Notes under the pieces: model-generated
Databases searched by the model: none
Told to the model about the DNA's origin: nothing
Seen by the model: the letters and a program-made list of their open reading frames with translations, nothing else
Shown here: positions 7,355-14,974 of the stretch, in pieces
How positions within the stretch are numbered: position 1 is the stretch's first letter
Layout: the number at the start of each line of letters is the position of its first letter
Made by a program: the position numbers and the translations under genes
Source of the DNA: GCA-003244245 sp052390495
Lineage (GTDB): Bacteria > Actinomycetota > Actinomycetes > Mycobacteriales > Pseudonocardiaceae
Direction: 5' to 3'
Assembly: GCA_052390495.1 (NCBI GenBank)
Contig: JBQTGW010000275.1
Location: 1-34,842, forward strand
DNA: 34,842 nt

Positions 7355-8524
7355 TTACCTTTCGGTGAAGCTCTCGTGGTAGGCCAGGTGCTGCGCGCGC
7401 TGCGCCTCCAACGGCGGCGACAGCTCGGCGTAGACCTCGGAGAAGATTCGCTCCGGACCCGGAGCAGGCATCGCGTAGCAGTACTCCCGCAGCCGGGCGG
7501 CCAGCTCGTCGGCCTCAGCGGCGACGCCGTGGAAGAACTCCGGCTCCGCCAAGCCCTCCCGCACCAGATGTACCCGAACCCGTTCGATGGGGTCCTTGAG
7601 CTTCCACGCCTCCAGCTCGTCGGCCAGCCGGTAGCGGGAGGCATCGTCCGACGTGGTGTGCGCGTCCATCCGGTAGGTCACCGCCTCGATCAGCACGGGC
7701 CCGTTGCCGGTGCGGCACTCCCGCAGCGCCCACCGGGTGACGGCCAGGGTGGCGAGCACATCGTTGCCGTCCACCCGGATCCCGGGAAAGCCGTAGCCCT
7801 GCGCTCGGCGGTAGAGCGGCACCCGGGACTGCCGCCGCACCGGCGCGGAGATCGCCCACTGGTTGTTCTGGCAGAAGAACACCAGCGGCGCGTCGTAGAC
7901 CGCAGCCCACGAGAAACCTTCGTGCGCATCACCTTGGGAGGTGGCGCCGTCACCGAAGAAGCAGATCGTCGCCTCACCGGTCTCCGCGTCACCGATCTTG
8001 CCGTCCAGCCGCTGCCCCATCGCATAGCCGGTGGCATGCAGGCACTGGTTGGCGATGACGATCGTGTACAAGCCGAACCGGGTGGCCAGGGGATCCCACG
8101 AACCGTGGTCGGTGCCGCGGAAGATGCCGAGCAGCTCGGTCGGATCCAGTCCGCGGCACCAGGCGACCCCGTGCTCGCGATAGGAAGGGAAGGCCATGTC
8201 CTGCGCAGCCATGGCCCGGCCCGCGCCGATCTGCGCGGCCTCCTGGCCCAACAGCGGAACCCAGATACCGAGCTGGCCCTGGCGCTGCAGGGCGTTGCAC
8301 TCCCGGTCAGCCCTGCGGACCAGCACCATGTCCCGATACAGCGACTGGATCTGCGCAGGCGAGATCTCCAGGTCGAACTCGGGATGCGAGACCCGCACCC
8401 CCTCGGGGGTGAGCAGCTGGACCAGGTCCTCTCCCTCGCAGGTGGCCCGCAACCCCGCGAGCACCTGCTCCGGGGTGTGCGCAGCATCCATCCCGGGGCC
8501 CCGGATGGGTGTCGGCTGGATCAT
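7355..8524 (-). CDS. bkdA: 2-oxoacid dehydrogenase E1 alpha subunit
   Basis: 389 residues. The ThDP/Mg motif is GDG at residues 191-193 (FFGDGATSQGDAHEGFSWAA) closing with the FFCQNNQWA Asn pair about 28 residues later. LGQEAAQIGAGRAM and FPSYREHG are E1alpha landmarks. YRMDAHTTSDDASRYR is the conserved phosphorylation-loop region. The enzyme decarboxylates branched 2-oxoacids (or pyruvate) and passes the acyl group to the E2 lipoyl arm. ATG 8524 overlaps the TGA of the upstream small gene (ATGA). The N-terminal 25 residues are a variable extension; a second Met (MDAAH) could be an alternative start but lacks a ribosome site. Confidence 0.93.
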   Translation of the reverse strand: MIQPTPIRGPGMDAAHTPEQVLAGLRATCEGEDLVQLLTPEGVRVSHPEFDLEISPAQIQSLYRDMVLVRRADRECNALQRQGQLGIWVPLLGQEAAQIGAGRAMAAQDMAFPSYREHGVAWCRGLDPTELLGIFRGTDHGSWDPLATRFGLYTIVIANQCLHATGYAMGQRLDGKIGDAETGEATICFFGDGATSQGDAHEGFSWAAVYDAPLVFFCQNNQWAISAPVRRQSRVPLYRRAQGYGFPGIRVDGNDVLATLAVTRWALRECRTGNGPVLIEAVTYRMDAHTTSDDASRYRLADELEAWKLKDPIERVRVHLVREGLAEPEFFHGVAAEADELAARLREYCYAMPAPGPERIFSEVYAELSPPLEAQRAQHLAYHESFTER

Positions 8525-8736
8525 CGCGCCTCAGGGCCACCGCGGCGGCGGTCGCGATCGACGAACCCATCAACCTTGCGTACCGCGTCGCCGATCTGTT
8601 TGTGGTACTTGCCGTGAGTGCGCTGGTCCACGAACTTGGCCGCCTTGTCGGTTACCTCATGTACCTTGCCGGAGTTACGGCTGGCGTAGCTGCGCGCCCG
8701 GTCTACCATCCTTCGGGCGTTGTTGAACAGGCTCAC
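8521..8736 (-). CDS. small MT0933-like (PF14013-type) protein, antitoxin-like
   Basis: 71 residues from GTG 8736, with AGGTAGGA upstream. The pattern KVHEVTDKAAKFVDQRTHGK followed by YHKQI matches the short MT0933-like family, whose M. tuberculosis member Rv0909 is annotated as an antitoxin. The tail is basic (DRDRRRGGPEAR). No partner toxin gene adjoins it. Instead its stop codon overlaps the E1alpha start (ATGA), making it the first gene of the dehydrogenase operon. Many such proteins occur without a toxin, so the antitoxin label may not describe its role here. Confidence 0.7.
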   Translation of the reverse strand: MSLFNNARRMVDRARSYASRNSGKVHEVTDKAAKFVDQRTHGKYHKQIGDAVRKVDGFVDRDRRRGGPEAR

Positions 8737-8787
8737 GGGTCCTACCTTTCTCGATGATGTTCTTACCGGTGTTGTCGGCGGTGCCGA

Positions 8788-8817
8788 TGCCTTCCACAGT
8801 ACGTGCTGTGGAAGGCA
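8788..8817 (-). terminator. perfect 12-bp hairpin terminator after the DivIVA-like gene
   Basis: TGCCTTCCACAG and its exact reverse complement flank a 6-nt loop, starting one base after the DivIVA-like stop codon. It separates that gene from the dehydrogenase operon. Confidence 0.85.
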
Positions 8818-8818
8818 C

Positions 8819-9619
8819 TCACCGCCGGACCGAGTTGTTCGACTGGGCATCGGAGGACTGCGGCTCGGCCACCACCGCTTGGTCCCGTTGGTCCCGCGCA
8901 CCCTTTGCCATAGCCGGGAAGAAGCCGTCCAACAGGTTCTTCGCGCGGTAAAGCTCGGCATTAACCTGGTCCCGAAGCCGGGACAGCCGCTGCATCTCCT
9001 GCGCACAGGCTCGCTCCCGCTGACCAGCGGACTCGGTAGCCGAGGAGACCAGCCGGTCCGCCTCGATCCGGGCTTGCTCGACGAGCTGCCCGGCTTGGCC
9101 GCGGGCCGCGTTTCGCACCTCCTCGACCTCTTTGGCCACCACGGTGCGCAGCTGTTCGGCTTCATGGGCGGCCGCGGTGCGCAGCTTGTCAGCCTCCTGG
9201 GTGGCCGCCTTGCTGATCTTCTCGGCCTCGGCCTGCTGGGCGGCGATCTCCTGCGTGGCGCGGGTGCGCTGGTCCTTGGCCTCCGCCCGGGCCTGCTCCA
9301 CCAGCGCGGTCGCCTCGGCAGCAGCCTGGCTGCGGATCTCCCGGGCCTCCTGCTCAGCCGTCAGCAGGATTTTCTCCACCCGGGCACCGAAGTGGGATTC
9401 AGTGCGCCCACCGGACCCCCCACCAGATCCCGAGCGCAGCTGGTTAAGATCTGCCTCCAGCGACGCGGCCCGGGCCTGGGTGGCGCGCAGCGCATGTTCC
9501 GCGGCGGCCAGCTCACCGCCGAGCAGGCGTATCCGTTCGTCCACCTGCCGCTTGTCGTATCCCCTCATTGCAACGTCGAAGCTGGCGTTCCTCAGGTCGT
9601 TGCGATCTAAACGATCCAC
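8819..9619 (-). CDS. DivIVA-like coiled-coil protein
   Basis: 266 residues from GTG 9619, which has GGGAGG six bases upstream; a TTG at 9676 is a weaker alternative. The first 45 residues (LRNASFDVAMRGYDKRQVDE, followed by RIRLLGGEL) match the DivIVA N-terminal membrane-targeting and dimer domain, in which F and the GYD motif are conserved. Residues about 85-235 form a long Ala/Glu/Gln-rich coiled coil. The protein is too divergent and too far from mur/fts genes to be called Wag31. It is probably a polar or septal cytoskeletal scaffold. It is transcribed divergently from the LCP gene, suggesting a shared role in envelope growth. Confidence 0.8.
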   Translation of the reverse strand: MDRLDRNDLRNASFDVAMRGYDKRQVDERIRLLGGELAAAEHALRATQARAASLEADLNQLRSGSGGGSGGRTESHFGARVEKILLTAEQEAREIRSQAAAEATALVEQARAEAKDQRTRATQEIAAQQAEAEKISKAATQEADKLRTAAAHEAEQLRTVVAKEVEEVRNAARGQAGQLVEQARIEADRLVSSATESAGQRERACAQEMQRLSRLRDQVNAELYRAKNLLDGFFPAMAKGARDQRDQAVVAEPQSSDAQSNNSVRR

Positions 9620-9825
9620 CGCTGCCTCCCGTGCTGGTACCGGAGCATGCTCCCGAGCCGATGACAGGCCGTTCAACCGGACAGACCTGTAGGCGCCCGA
9701 TCGACGGCCGATTTACACCCGAACAGTCCAATGAGGCTAACGCCCCGAGCCGAGGAGGATGCGGGCGTGCCCGCTAGCGTGACTATCCTTGAATCCACCC
9801 GGTCGGGGGACCGATGAGGAGGCCA

Positions 9826-11052
9826 ATGGCGAGCTATCAGGGGCCACCGCGGCGCCGCCGCATGGGGCCACCGCCGCCGCCACCGCCACCACCGCCGCCA
9901 CCACCGCCACCGGGCGAGTACATGCCCCCGCAGAATCCACGCCCCCGCTCCGGGCCACGCCCATCCGGCCCGCCCCCGTCCCACTCGCCCCCGTCCCGCT
10001 CGCCGCAGTCCAGGCCCGGACAAGCGGCGCCCCGGCCGCAGCAGCCAATGCGCCCCGTCCGCGGACCTGCCCCGCGCCGTCGCCGACGTCGCCCCGGCCG
10101 GATGTTCGGGGTGATCCTCGTGATACTGCTCCTGCTCGTCCTCGGGCTCGCCGGCTACGTCGACCAGTCGCTGAACCGGGCCGATGCGCTGACCGACTAC
10201 CCGGATCGGATCGCGGACACGCCGGGCACCAACTGGCTGATCGTCGGCTCGGACAGCCGCGCCGGGCTGACCGGTGACCAAGCGGCCGAACTGACCACCG
10301 GAGACGAGTCCGGGGTAGCTGGCCAGCGCACCGACACCATCATGCTGCTGCACATTCCCGCGTCCAGCGCGGCAGGACCGCCGACGCTGGTGAGCCTGCC
10401 GAGGGACTCCTCGGTGCCGATCCCGGGCGAAGGCCGCAACAAGCTCAATGCCGCGTACGCCTTCGGCGGCCCCACCCTGCTGGTACAGACGGTGGAAACG
10501 GTCACCGGGGTGCACGTGGACCGCTACGCCGAGATCGGGTTCGGTGGCTTCGCGGGCATCGTCGACGATATCGGTGGCGTGCAGCTCTGTCCCACCGAGC
10601 CGATCGACGACCCGCTCGCCGGGCTGGACATCCCGGCCGGCTGCCAGGAGCTGAGTGGGCCCCAAGCGCTCGGCTACGTCCGCACCAGGAGCTCGCCGCG
10701 CGGGGACCTGGACCGGGTGGTCCGCCAACAGGAGTTCCTCGGCGCACTGATCGCCAAGGCATCCAGCCCCTCGGTGCTGCTCAACCCGCTGCGGATCGTT
10801 CCGCTGGCCAGCAGCGTCCCCGCGGCGGTCACCGTCGACGACGGTGCCCACGTCTGGCACCTGGCCAGGCTGGGCTGGACCATGCGGGCGCTGTCCGGCG
10901 GCGAAGCGGTGAGCACGACGGTGCCGATCGCGGGCTTCGGCCAGCTCGGCAACGGTTCCTCGGCCGTACTCTGGAACCGCGAACGAGCCGCGCAGCTGTT
11001 CGACGCACTCGCCCAGGACCGCCCCGTGCCCCCCGATGCCCTGGGTCCGTGA
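9826..11052 (+). CDS. LytR-CpsA-Psr (LCP) family cell-wall ligase
   Basis: 408 residues from ATG 9826, preceded by GAGGAGG; the in-frame ATG at 9814 contains that ribosome site and is therefore not used. The cytoplasmic N-terminus has a run of 15 prolines, then Pro/Arg-rich sequence and an RRRRR stretch. One membrane helix (about residues 93-112, VILVILLLLVLGLAGYV) is followed by the extracellular LCP domain, with RTDTIMLLHI, SLPRDSSVPIPGEGRNKLN and the DDIGGV and YVRTR blocks that hold the conserved Arg/Asp residues. The family moves glycopolymers from polyprenyl phosphate onto peptidoglycan. It stands alone, divergent from the DivIVA-like gene. Confidence 0.92.
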   Translation: MASYQGPPRRRRMGPPPPPPPPPPPPPPPGEYMPPQNPRPRSGPRPSGPPPSHSPPSRSPQSRPGQAAPRPQQPMRPVRGPAPRRRRRRPGRMFGVILVILLLLVLGLAGYVDQSLNRADALTDYPDRIADTPGTNWLIVGSDSRAGLTGDQAAELTTGDESGVAGQRTDTIMLLHIPASSAAGPPTLVSLPRDSSVPIPGEGRNKLNAAYAFGGPTLLVQTVETVTGVHVDRYAEIGFGGFAGIVDDIGGVQLCPTEPIDDPLAGLDIPAGCQELSGPQALGYVRTRSSPRGDLDRVVRQQEFLGALIAKASSPSVLLNPLRIVPLASSVPAAVTVDDGAHVWHLARLGWTMRALSGGEAVSTTVPIAGFGQLGNGSSAVLWNRERAAQLFDALAQDRPVPPDALGP

Positions 11053-11090
11053 AGCGGTCGCGCCGCACGATCGTCTGAATCTGATCGATG

Positions 11091-11110
11091 CGGTGATTTC
11101 GAAGTCACCG
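11091..11110. promoter_or_regulatory. 20-bp near-perfect palindrome after the LCP gene
   Basis: CGGTGATTTCGAAGTCACCG is a palindrome with a single mismatched pair, 38 bases past the LCP stop and 165 bases before the first ESX gene. It may be a short terminator (8-bp stem with one G-U pair and a TCGA loop) or an operator. Confidence 0.45.
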
Positions 11111-11185
11111 TTCGGTTCGGGAACCTTCCCGGCACCTTCGGACTATCCTCGGCGATGCCGGGGAGCAAGCATGTTGTGACGGTGG

Positions 11186-11211
11186 GGAACCACAGGGGCA
11201 GATGCTGCGTC
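11186..11211 (+). promoter_or_regulatory. ECF-sigma-like promoter of substrate cassette 1
   Basis: GGAAC (11186-11190), a 17-nt spacer, then CGTC (11208-11211), followed by AAAG. This fits the -35 AAC and -10 CGTC preferences of ECF sigma factors. The same two boxes with the same spacing precede cassette 2 at 23019-23044, with further matches (TGTGA upstream, TGCGTCAAAG at the -10). Confidence 0.5.
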
Positions 11212-11274
11212 AAAGCTGGAGGATCACCTCGTATGACGACCTTGTCGGCGGTGCCGGCGGGAAGGGGAGTGGAC

Positions 11275-11610
11275 ATGAAGTTCGATATGGGTTCGCAGAC
11301 GCTGGGGAGTCTGGCGAAGCAGACTCAGGGTGCGTCCGATGATCTGGGGTCGTTGATCCAGCAGTTGATCGTGGCGGCGGAGCCGTTGCAGGGCAACTTC
11401 AACGGCGCGGGGCGCGCCGCGTTCGATGGGTTCAAAGCCAACGCCGACGCGATCACCGCCGAACTCAACGGTTCACTCGGGGCGATCCTGGGCGGTCAGG
11501 CTGGAATGGACACCGCCTTCGGCCAGGGCGACACCGAGATGGCCGACAACGCCTCCTCGGCTGCCGGGGCGGCGAACTTCGATGCGGCCCGGTTCTCCGG
11601 GTCCCGTTGA
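11275..11610 (+). CDS. WXG100-type ESX secreted protein with N-F-N-G in place of W-x-G
   Basis: 111 residues from ATG 11275 (GGGAAGGGGAG upstream). It is a short helix-turn-helix protein of ESX size: a first helix with LGSLAKQTQGASDDLGSLIQ, a turn LQGNFNGAGRAAFDGF where Phe-Asn-Gly replaces the Trp-x-Gly signature, and a second amphipathic helix. The C-terminus is Ala/Gly-rich. It heads cassette 1, 21 bases before a second small ESX-type gene, so the two may form the usual heterodimer exported by the EccC machine encoded nearby. Confidence 0.8.
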   Translation: MKFDMGSQTLGSLAKQTQGASDDLGSLIQQLIVAAEPLQGNFNGAGRAAFDGFKANADAITAELNGSLGAILGGQAGMDTAFGQGDTEMADNASSAAGAANFDAARFSGSR

Positions 11611-11631
11611 GTACGGGAGGGATGAACGATC

Positions 11632-11940
11632 ATGGTGACGATGGATCGGCGGAGTTTCGACACGGGAGTGTCCCAGCAGGTGCAGGGTGACCTCGCGGGC
11701 ATCATCGCCCGGCTGGAGGCCAACATCGCCCAGCGCCAGGCGGATGTGAACGCCGCGATGAGCGACTTCCAGGCCGATGGGGTCTCCGAGGAGTACCGGA
11801 CCGTGGAGGCCCGGTGGAACACCGCGGCCACCGAGGTACGCCAGATCATCGATCTGGTCAAGACCACCATGGTCCGTAACGACGAGACCGCCGGCACTAC
11901 CTTGTCCAGGGCACGCTCGGCCGTGCAGTCCATCGGCTGA
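11632..11940 (+). CDS. second WXG100-like ESX protein
   Basis: 102 residues, all helical by composition. DFQADGVSEEYRTVEARWNT occupies the mid-protein turn, with a Trp in the following helix and no strict W-x-G. It resembles the partner WXG100-like proteins of actinobacterial ESX loci. ATG 11632 follows GGGAGGG at a slightly long spacing. It sits between the first ESX gene (21-base gap) and the DUF6507-type gene (31-base gap) and is probably the heterodimer partner. It lacks the C-terminal YxxxD/E export tag, so that tag may be supplied by another partner. Confidence 0.75.
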   Translation: MVTMDRRSFDTGVSQQVQGDLAGIIARLEANIAQRQADVNAAMSDFQADGVSEEYRTVEARWNTAATEVRQIIDLVKTTMVRNDETAGTTLSRARSAVQSIG

Positions 11941-11971
11941 CGGCCCGGTTCGGGCCGACGAGGGGTGAACG

Positions 11972-12331
11972 ATGAGCCGCTGGGATATCTCCCCGTCGGG
12001 GGTGCAGGGCGTGCTCGGCCGCACCGAGACGGTCGCGCAGGAGTTCGAGGGTCAGATGACCCGGTTGCGCACCGCGCTGACGGGCGCGGTGGGCCAGTCG
12101 TGCTCGGAAATCGTGGCCTCGGCGGTCGACGAGTTCATGGAGAAGTCGGGGATGCCGGGGATCCAGTTCGTGTTCACCCGGACGGGGGCGTGTCTGTCGG
12201 GGGCGGCGCAGGCGACCAATCATTACCTGGCCGGTGATCTGGAGATGGCGGCGAACGCGCAGGCCGCCGCGTCGGCGGTCCCGGACCCGGGGGCGACGAT
12301 GCCCGGCGGTGCGCAGGCGGTGCCACGATGA
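11972..12331 (+). CDS. DUF6507-type ESX-associated protein
   Basis: 119 residues beginning SRWDISPSGVQGVL, the W-D-I-x-P-x-G-V opening I associate with DUF6507. Two helices flank a conserved middle, FVFTRTGACLSGAAQATNHY, and the tail is ANAQAAA...PGATMPGG. A clear paralogue lies at 23074, identical at many positions in the opening and at FTRTGAC. Its TGA overlaps the ATG of the toxin gene (ATGA), so it is made together with the toxin. In both cassettes it directly precedes a toxin N-terminus, so a chaperone or export-partner role is a reasonable inference. Confidence 0.8.
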   Translation: MSRWDISPSGVQGVLGRTETVAQEFEGQMTRLRTALTGAVGQSCSEIVASAVDEFMEKSGMPGIQFVFTRTGACLSGAAQATNHYLAGDLEMAANAQAAASAVPDPGATMPGGAQAVPR

Positions 12332-14529
12332 TCAACCCGGCGGGGATCCCGCGGATCCCCGGTAACATGGAGATCTTGGCCCAGCACGCGGGAGACCTCG
12401 GCCGGGTCGGCCCGGAGTTCTCGGGGACCGGGCAGCGGGTGAACTCGACCTGGCAGCAGCTCGCCGGGGTCTACCACGCCCCCGAGGCGGGTCAGCTGCT
12501 GGCCGCGACCGGGCCGGTGCAGACCACCACAGCCTCGGTGGGCGAGGACATCGCCACTGTGGCAGGTGCGCTGGCCACCTACGCGGCCACCGTCAAAGAG
12601 ATCCAGAACCAGCTGGACGCGCTGCGGACCCAAGCCCAGACCCTCGTGAACGAGGCCAAGGCCGACAAGGACAGCGAAGGCAACCTGGAGAAGATCGGCG
12701 AGTTCGTCGGTATCGGCGGCGATGACGACGAGTACGCCGAGCGCAGCAACGAACTCATGGACAAGGTCCACACCCAGGTCGCCGCGTTCGCCGAAGCCCA
12801 ACGCGTCTGCGCGAACACCATCAACGCCCTCTACGGCGGGATCCAGTACCGCGCAGACGACGGCAACGCCGACCAGGAACCCGGCGAATACGGCTTCACC
12901 ACCGAGCAGCTGAACTCGGCCTTCGAGCAAGGCCAGCAGCTGCCCTGGGGCAGCTACGCCGAAACCGACACCGGGATCGTCGGCGGTGTCTGGGACGGCA
13001 TGAAGAACTTCGCCGGCGACCTCGGCGCCCTCATCGGCCGCGACCCCGTCACCGGCGACTGGTCCTGGGGCACCGCCGGCACCGCATGGAAGGGCCTGGG
13101 CACCTTCGTCCTCGCCGTCGGCGTGTATATAACAATGCCAGGCGGCGCACTCGTCGACCAGGCAGTCAACAACGGCGCGCTGGGCAATACTCTCGTCAAC
13201 GCGGGCAAGGGCTTGATCGCCTACGACGAGTGGGGCAAGGGCGACAACGCCCGCGCCGGCGGCATGGCCGGGTTCAACGTCCTGTCCGCCATCGTGGGCA
13301 CCAAGGGCGCCGGCGCCACGCTACGCGGCGTCGGTGGCGGCGCGCAGACCTCCCGCATCGGCGCGATCTCCCGCGCCGGCACCGCCATGGTCCGCAGCGG
13401 CGAATTCATCGGACGCCTGCCCACCACCGAAAGCCTCATCACCCGGGTCTCCCAACACCTACCCCAACTGAAACTGCCTGACGGCATCCCCGACATCAAC
13501 CTCCCCCACCACACCGACACACCCCACATCGACACACCCCGAGTCGACGGGCCCCGCATCCACACCCCCAACCCCGGCAGCGTCGGCGACAACCTCGCTG
13601 ACACCAGCCGTCCCCACACCGACACCCCGTCCACGCCGAACATCCCGCACGCCCCCTCCGCCCCAGACGTGCCCGGCCCCCGCAGTGGCGGCTATCCGCC
13701 CACCGACGCACCCACCACCCCCAACGCGCCGTCAACATCCGACGCGCCCAGGTCACCAGACACACCATCGAGCCCGGACAGCACGGTGCCGGACACCTCG
13801 CCCGACGGCAGCCCCTCAGATGGGCCGGCACCGACGCCAGACGAGCGTCCCCTTCCCTCTGGCGTCGAGCGTCCCCACGTCGATCAGACGGTCCATGTGC
13901 CGGAGTCGCAGCAGCCGGGACCGCGAACCCCGTTCAGCTCGCGCACCGATCTGGCACCCAACACCGAGTACGTCGTTGACGGACGCGGCCGCTTCTTCAC
14001 CAACGAGCACGGCGTCATCACCCACGTCGAGGCCCCCTCCGGGACCAAGGGGGCCTGGAACCCCGAACTGGAACGCCCCTTGCCGAACGCCACCTACGTG
14101 GTCGACAACCGGTACGTCTACGAGACCGACGCGCTCGGCCGGACCGAGCACATGCACACCGACGACCTCGGCTACGACGACCGCGTCGACACCGACGACC
14201 GCCGCAACCGCAGCGGCCAGAGCGAGGTCGGCAACCGCGGCGGCGGCGGCTACGAGGGCGGCCACCTGGCCGGCACCAAGTTCCTCGGCCCCGGCGAGCG
14301 CATCAACCTCGTCCCGATGCTCCGCGAGATCAACCGCGGCGCCGGCGACACCTTCAGCGCCCTCGAGCGCGAGTGGCGCAACATCCTTGCCCGTGACCCC
14401 ACTGCCCAGATCGCGATCGACGTTCGGCCCCAATTTAGGGGCGACAGCCAAGTGCCGAGTAGGATCGTGGTAAACTGGAAATTTGACGGTGTGCAGCAAA
14501 GGAGGAGGATATTTGAGAATGTCTCGTGA
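12328..14529 (+). CDS. T7SS polymorphic toxin with C-terminal His-Me (non-specific DNA/RNA) endonuclease
   Basis: 733 residues. N-terminal ESX-substrate domain (1-180): INPAGIPRIPGNMEILAQHA, helical, with a DDDEY stretch. A hydrophobic segment around 258-276 is followed by a Gly/Ala-rich part. Residues about 392-524 are a Pro/Asp/Thr/His linker (HTDTP, HIDTP). The toxin end (about 535-733) has two related strands (TEYVVDGRGRFFTNEHG and TYVVDNRYVYETDALG), then YEGGHLAG with His646, and INLVPM with Asn660 and a later Asn669, as in the Endonuclease_NS_2 His-Me family. It is therefore predicted to cut nucleic acid in a rival cell. Coupled to the DUF6507 gene by ATGA and overlapping its immunity gene by 11 bases. 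Confidence 0.87.
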   Translation: MINPAGIPRIPGNMEILAQHAGDLGRVGPEFSGTGQRVNSTWQQLAGVYHAPEAGQLLAATGPVQTTTASVGEDIATVAGALATYAATVKEIQNQLDALRTQAQTLVNEAKADKDSEGNLEKIGEFVGIGGDDDEYAERSNELMDKVHTQVAAFAEAQRVCANTINALYGGIQYRADDGNADQEPGEYGFTTEQLNSAFEQGQQLPWGSYAETDTGIVGGVWDGMKNFAGDLGALIGRDPVTGDWSWGTAGTAWKGLGTFVLAVGVYITMPGGALVDQAVNNGALGNTLVNAGKGLIAYDEWGKGDNARAGGMAGFNVLSAIVGTKGAGATLRGVGGGAQTSRIGAISRAGTAMVRSGEFIGRLPTTESLITRVSQHLPQLKLPDGIPDINLPHHTDTPHIDTPRVDGPRIHTPNPGSVGDNLADTSRPHTDTPSTPNIPHAPSAPDVPGPRSGGYPPTDAPTTPNAPSTSDAPRSPDTPSSPDSTVPDTSPDGSPSDGPAPTPDERPLPSGVERPHVDQTVHVPESQQPGPRTPFSSRTDLAPNTEYVVDGRGRFFTNEHGVITHVEAPSGTKGAWNPELERPLPNATYVVDNRYVYETDALGRTEHMHTDDLGYDDRVDTDDRRNRSGQSEVGNRGGGGYEGGHLAGTKFLGPGERINLVPMLREINRGAGDTFSALEREWRNILARDPTAQIAIDVRPQFRGDSQVPSRIVVNWKFDGVQQRRRIFENVS

Positions 14530-14974
14530 TCCGTCTGCTCCCCCCATCGTCCAGCAGCAGCAGCTTCTGGACGATGCCGGGAAATTGCTTCACAGTGAGG
14601 TAGGCATTGATGAGGGAAGTTCGCTCCAATTCGAAACAAGCAATCTCATCGGATACGCTGAAGACATGCTCTATGTTTGCTCCGCCGATGGCTCAAGAAG
14701 TCCGGCGCATGCACCTCTAGATTTAATAGACATCATGAAAGATCTACGAGAAGCAATGTACCAGCCGGGCAGCGGAACGTGGTTCTCTGCGACGATAACT
14801 GTCTCACCTTCTGGTCGCACCTCCGCCGATTTCAACTACGATGACGAGCCGACATGGGAAACAGGGATCGCACCCGTGCTTTACGCGCAAGACGTTGAAA
14901 AGTATCCGCGTGATGATGCCCAGATCCCTGGATGGCTGCGTCAGCGACTCGCAGAGGCGGAGGCTACGACGTGA
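14519..14974 (+). CDS. YezG-like (DUF600-type) immunity protein
   Basis: 151 residues from ATG 14519, with GGAGGAGG about 10 bases upstream inside the toxin 3' end; an in-frame TTG at 14513 is possible. GTWFSATITVSPSGRTSADF followed by NYDDEP, and the ending KYPRDDAQIPGWLRQRL, resemble YezG/DUF600 immunity proteins that neutralise YeeF-type LXG nucleases. The position directly behind a nuclease toxin with an 11-base overlap is what an immunity gene requires. It is much richer in AT than its surroundings (27 G/C of 60 bases in 14581-14640), as expected of a recently acquired toxin-immunity tip. Its end overlaps the converging DUF6177-type gene by 11 bases. Confidence 0.8.
   Translation: MSRDPSAPPIVQQQQLLDDAGKLLHSEVGIDEGSSLQFETSNLIGYAEDMLYVCSADGSRSPAHAPLDLIDIMKDLREAMYQPGSGTWFSATITVSPSGRTSADFNYDDEPTWETGIAPVLYAQDVEKYPRDDAQIPGWLRQRLAEAEATT

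Noticed and set aside
8521..9165. Longer 214-codon reading of the MT0933-like gene
   Set aside because: The upstream extension is antiparallel shadow of the DivIVA-like gene and crosses its terminator; GTG 8736 has a good ribosome site.
11155..11274. Longer N-terminus of the first ESX gene
   Set aside because: It would begin before the predicted promoter boxes; ATG 11275 has a strong ribosome site and gives the normal ESX length.
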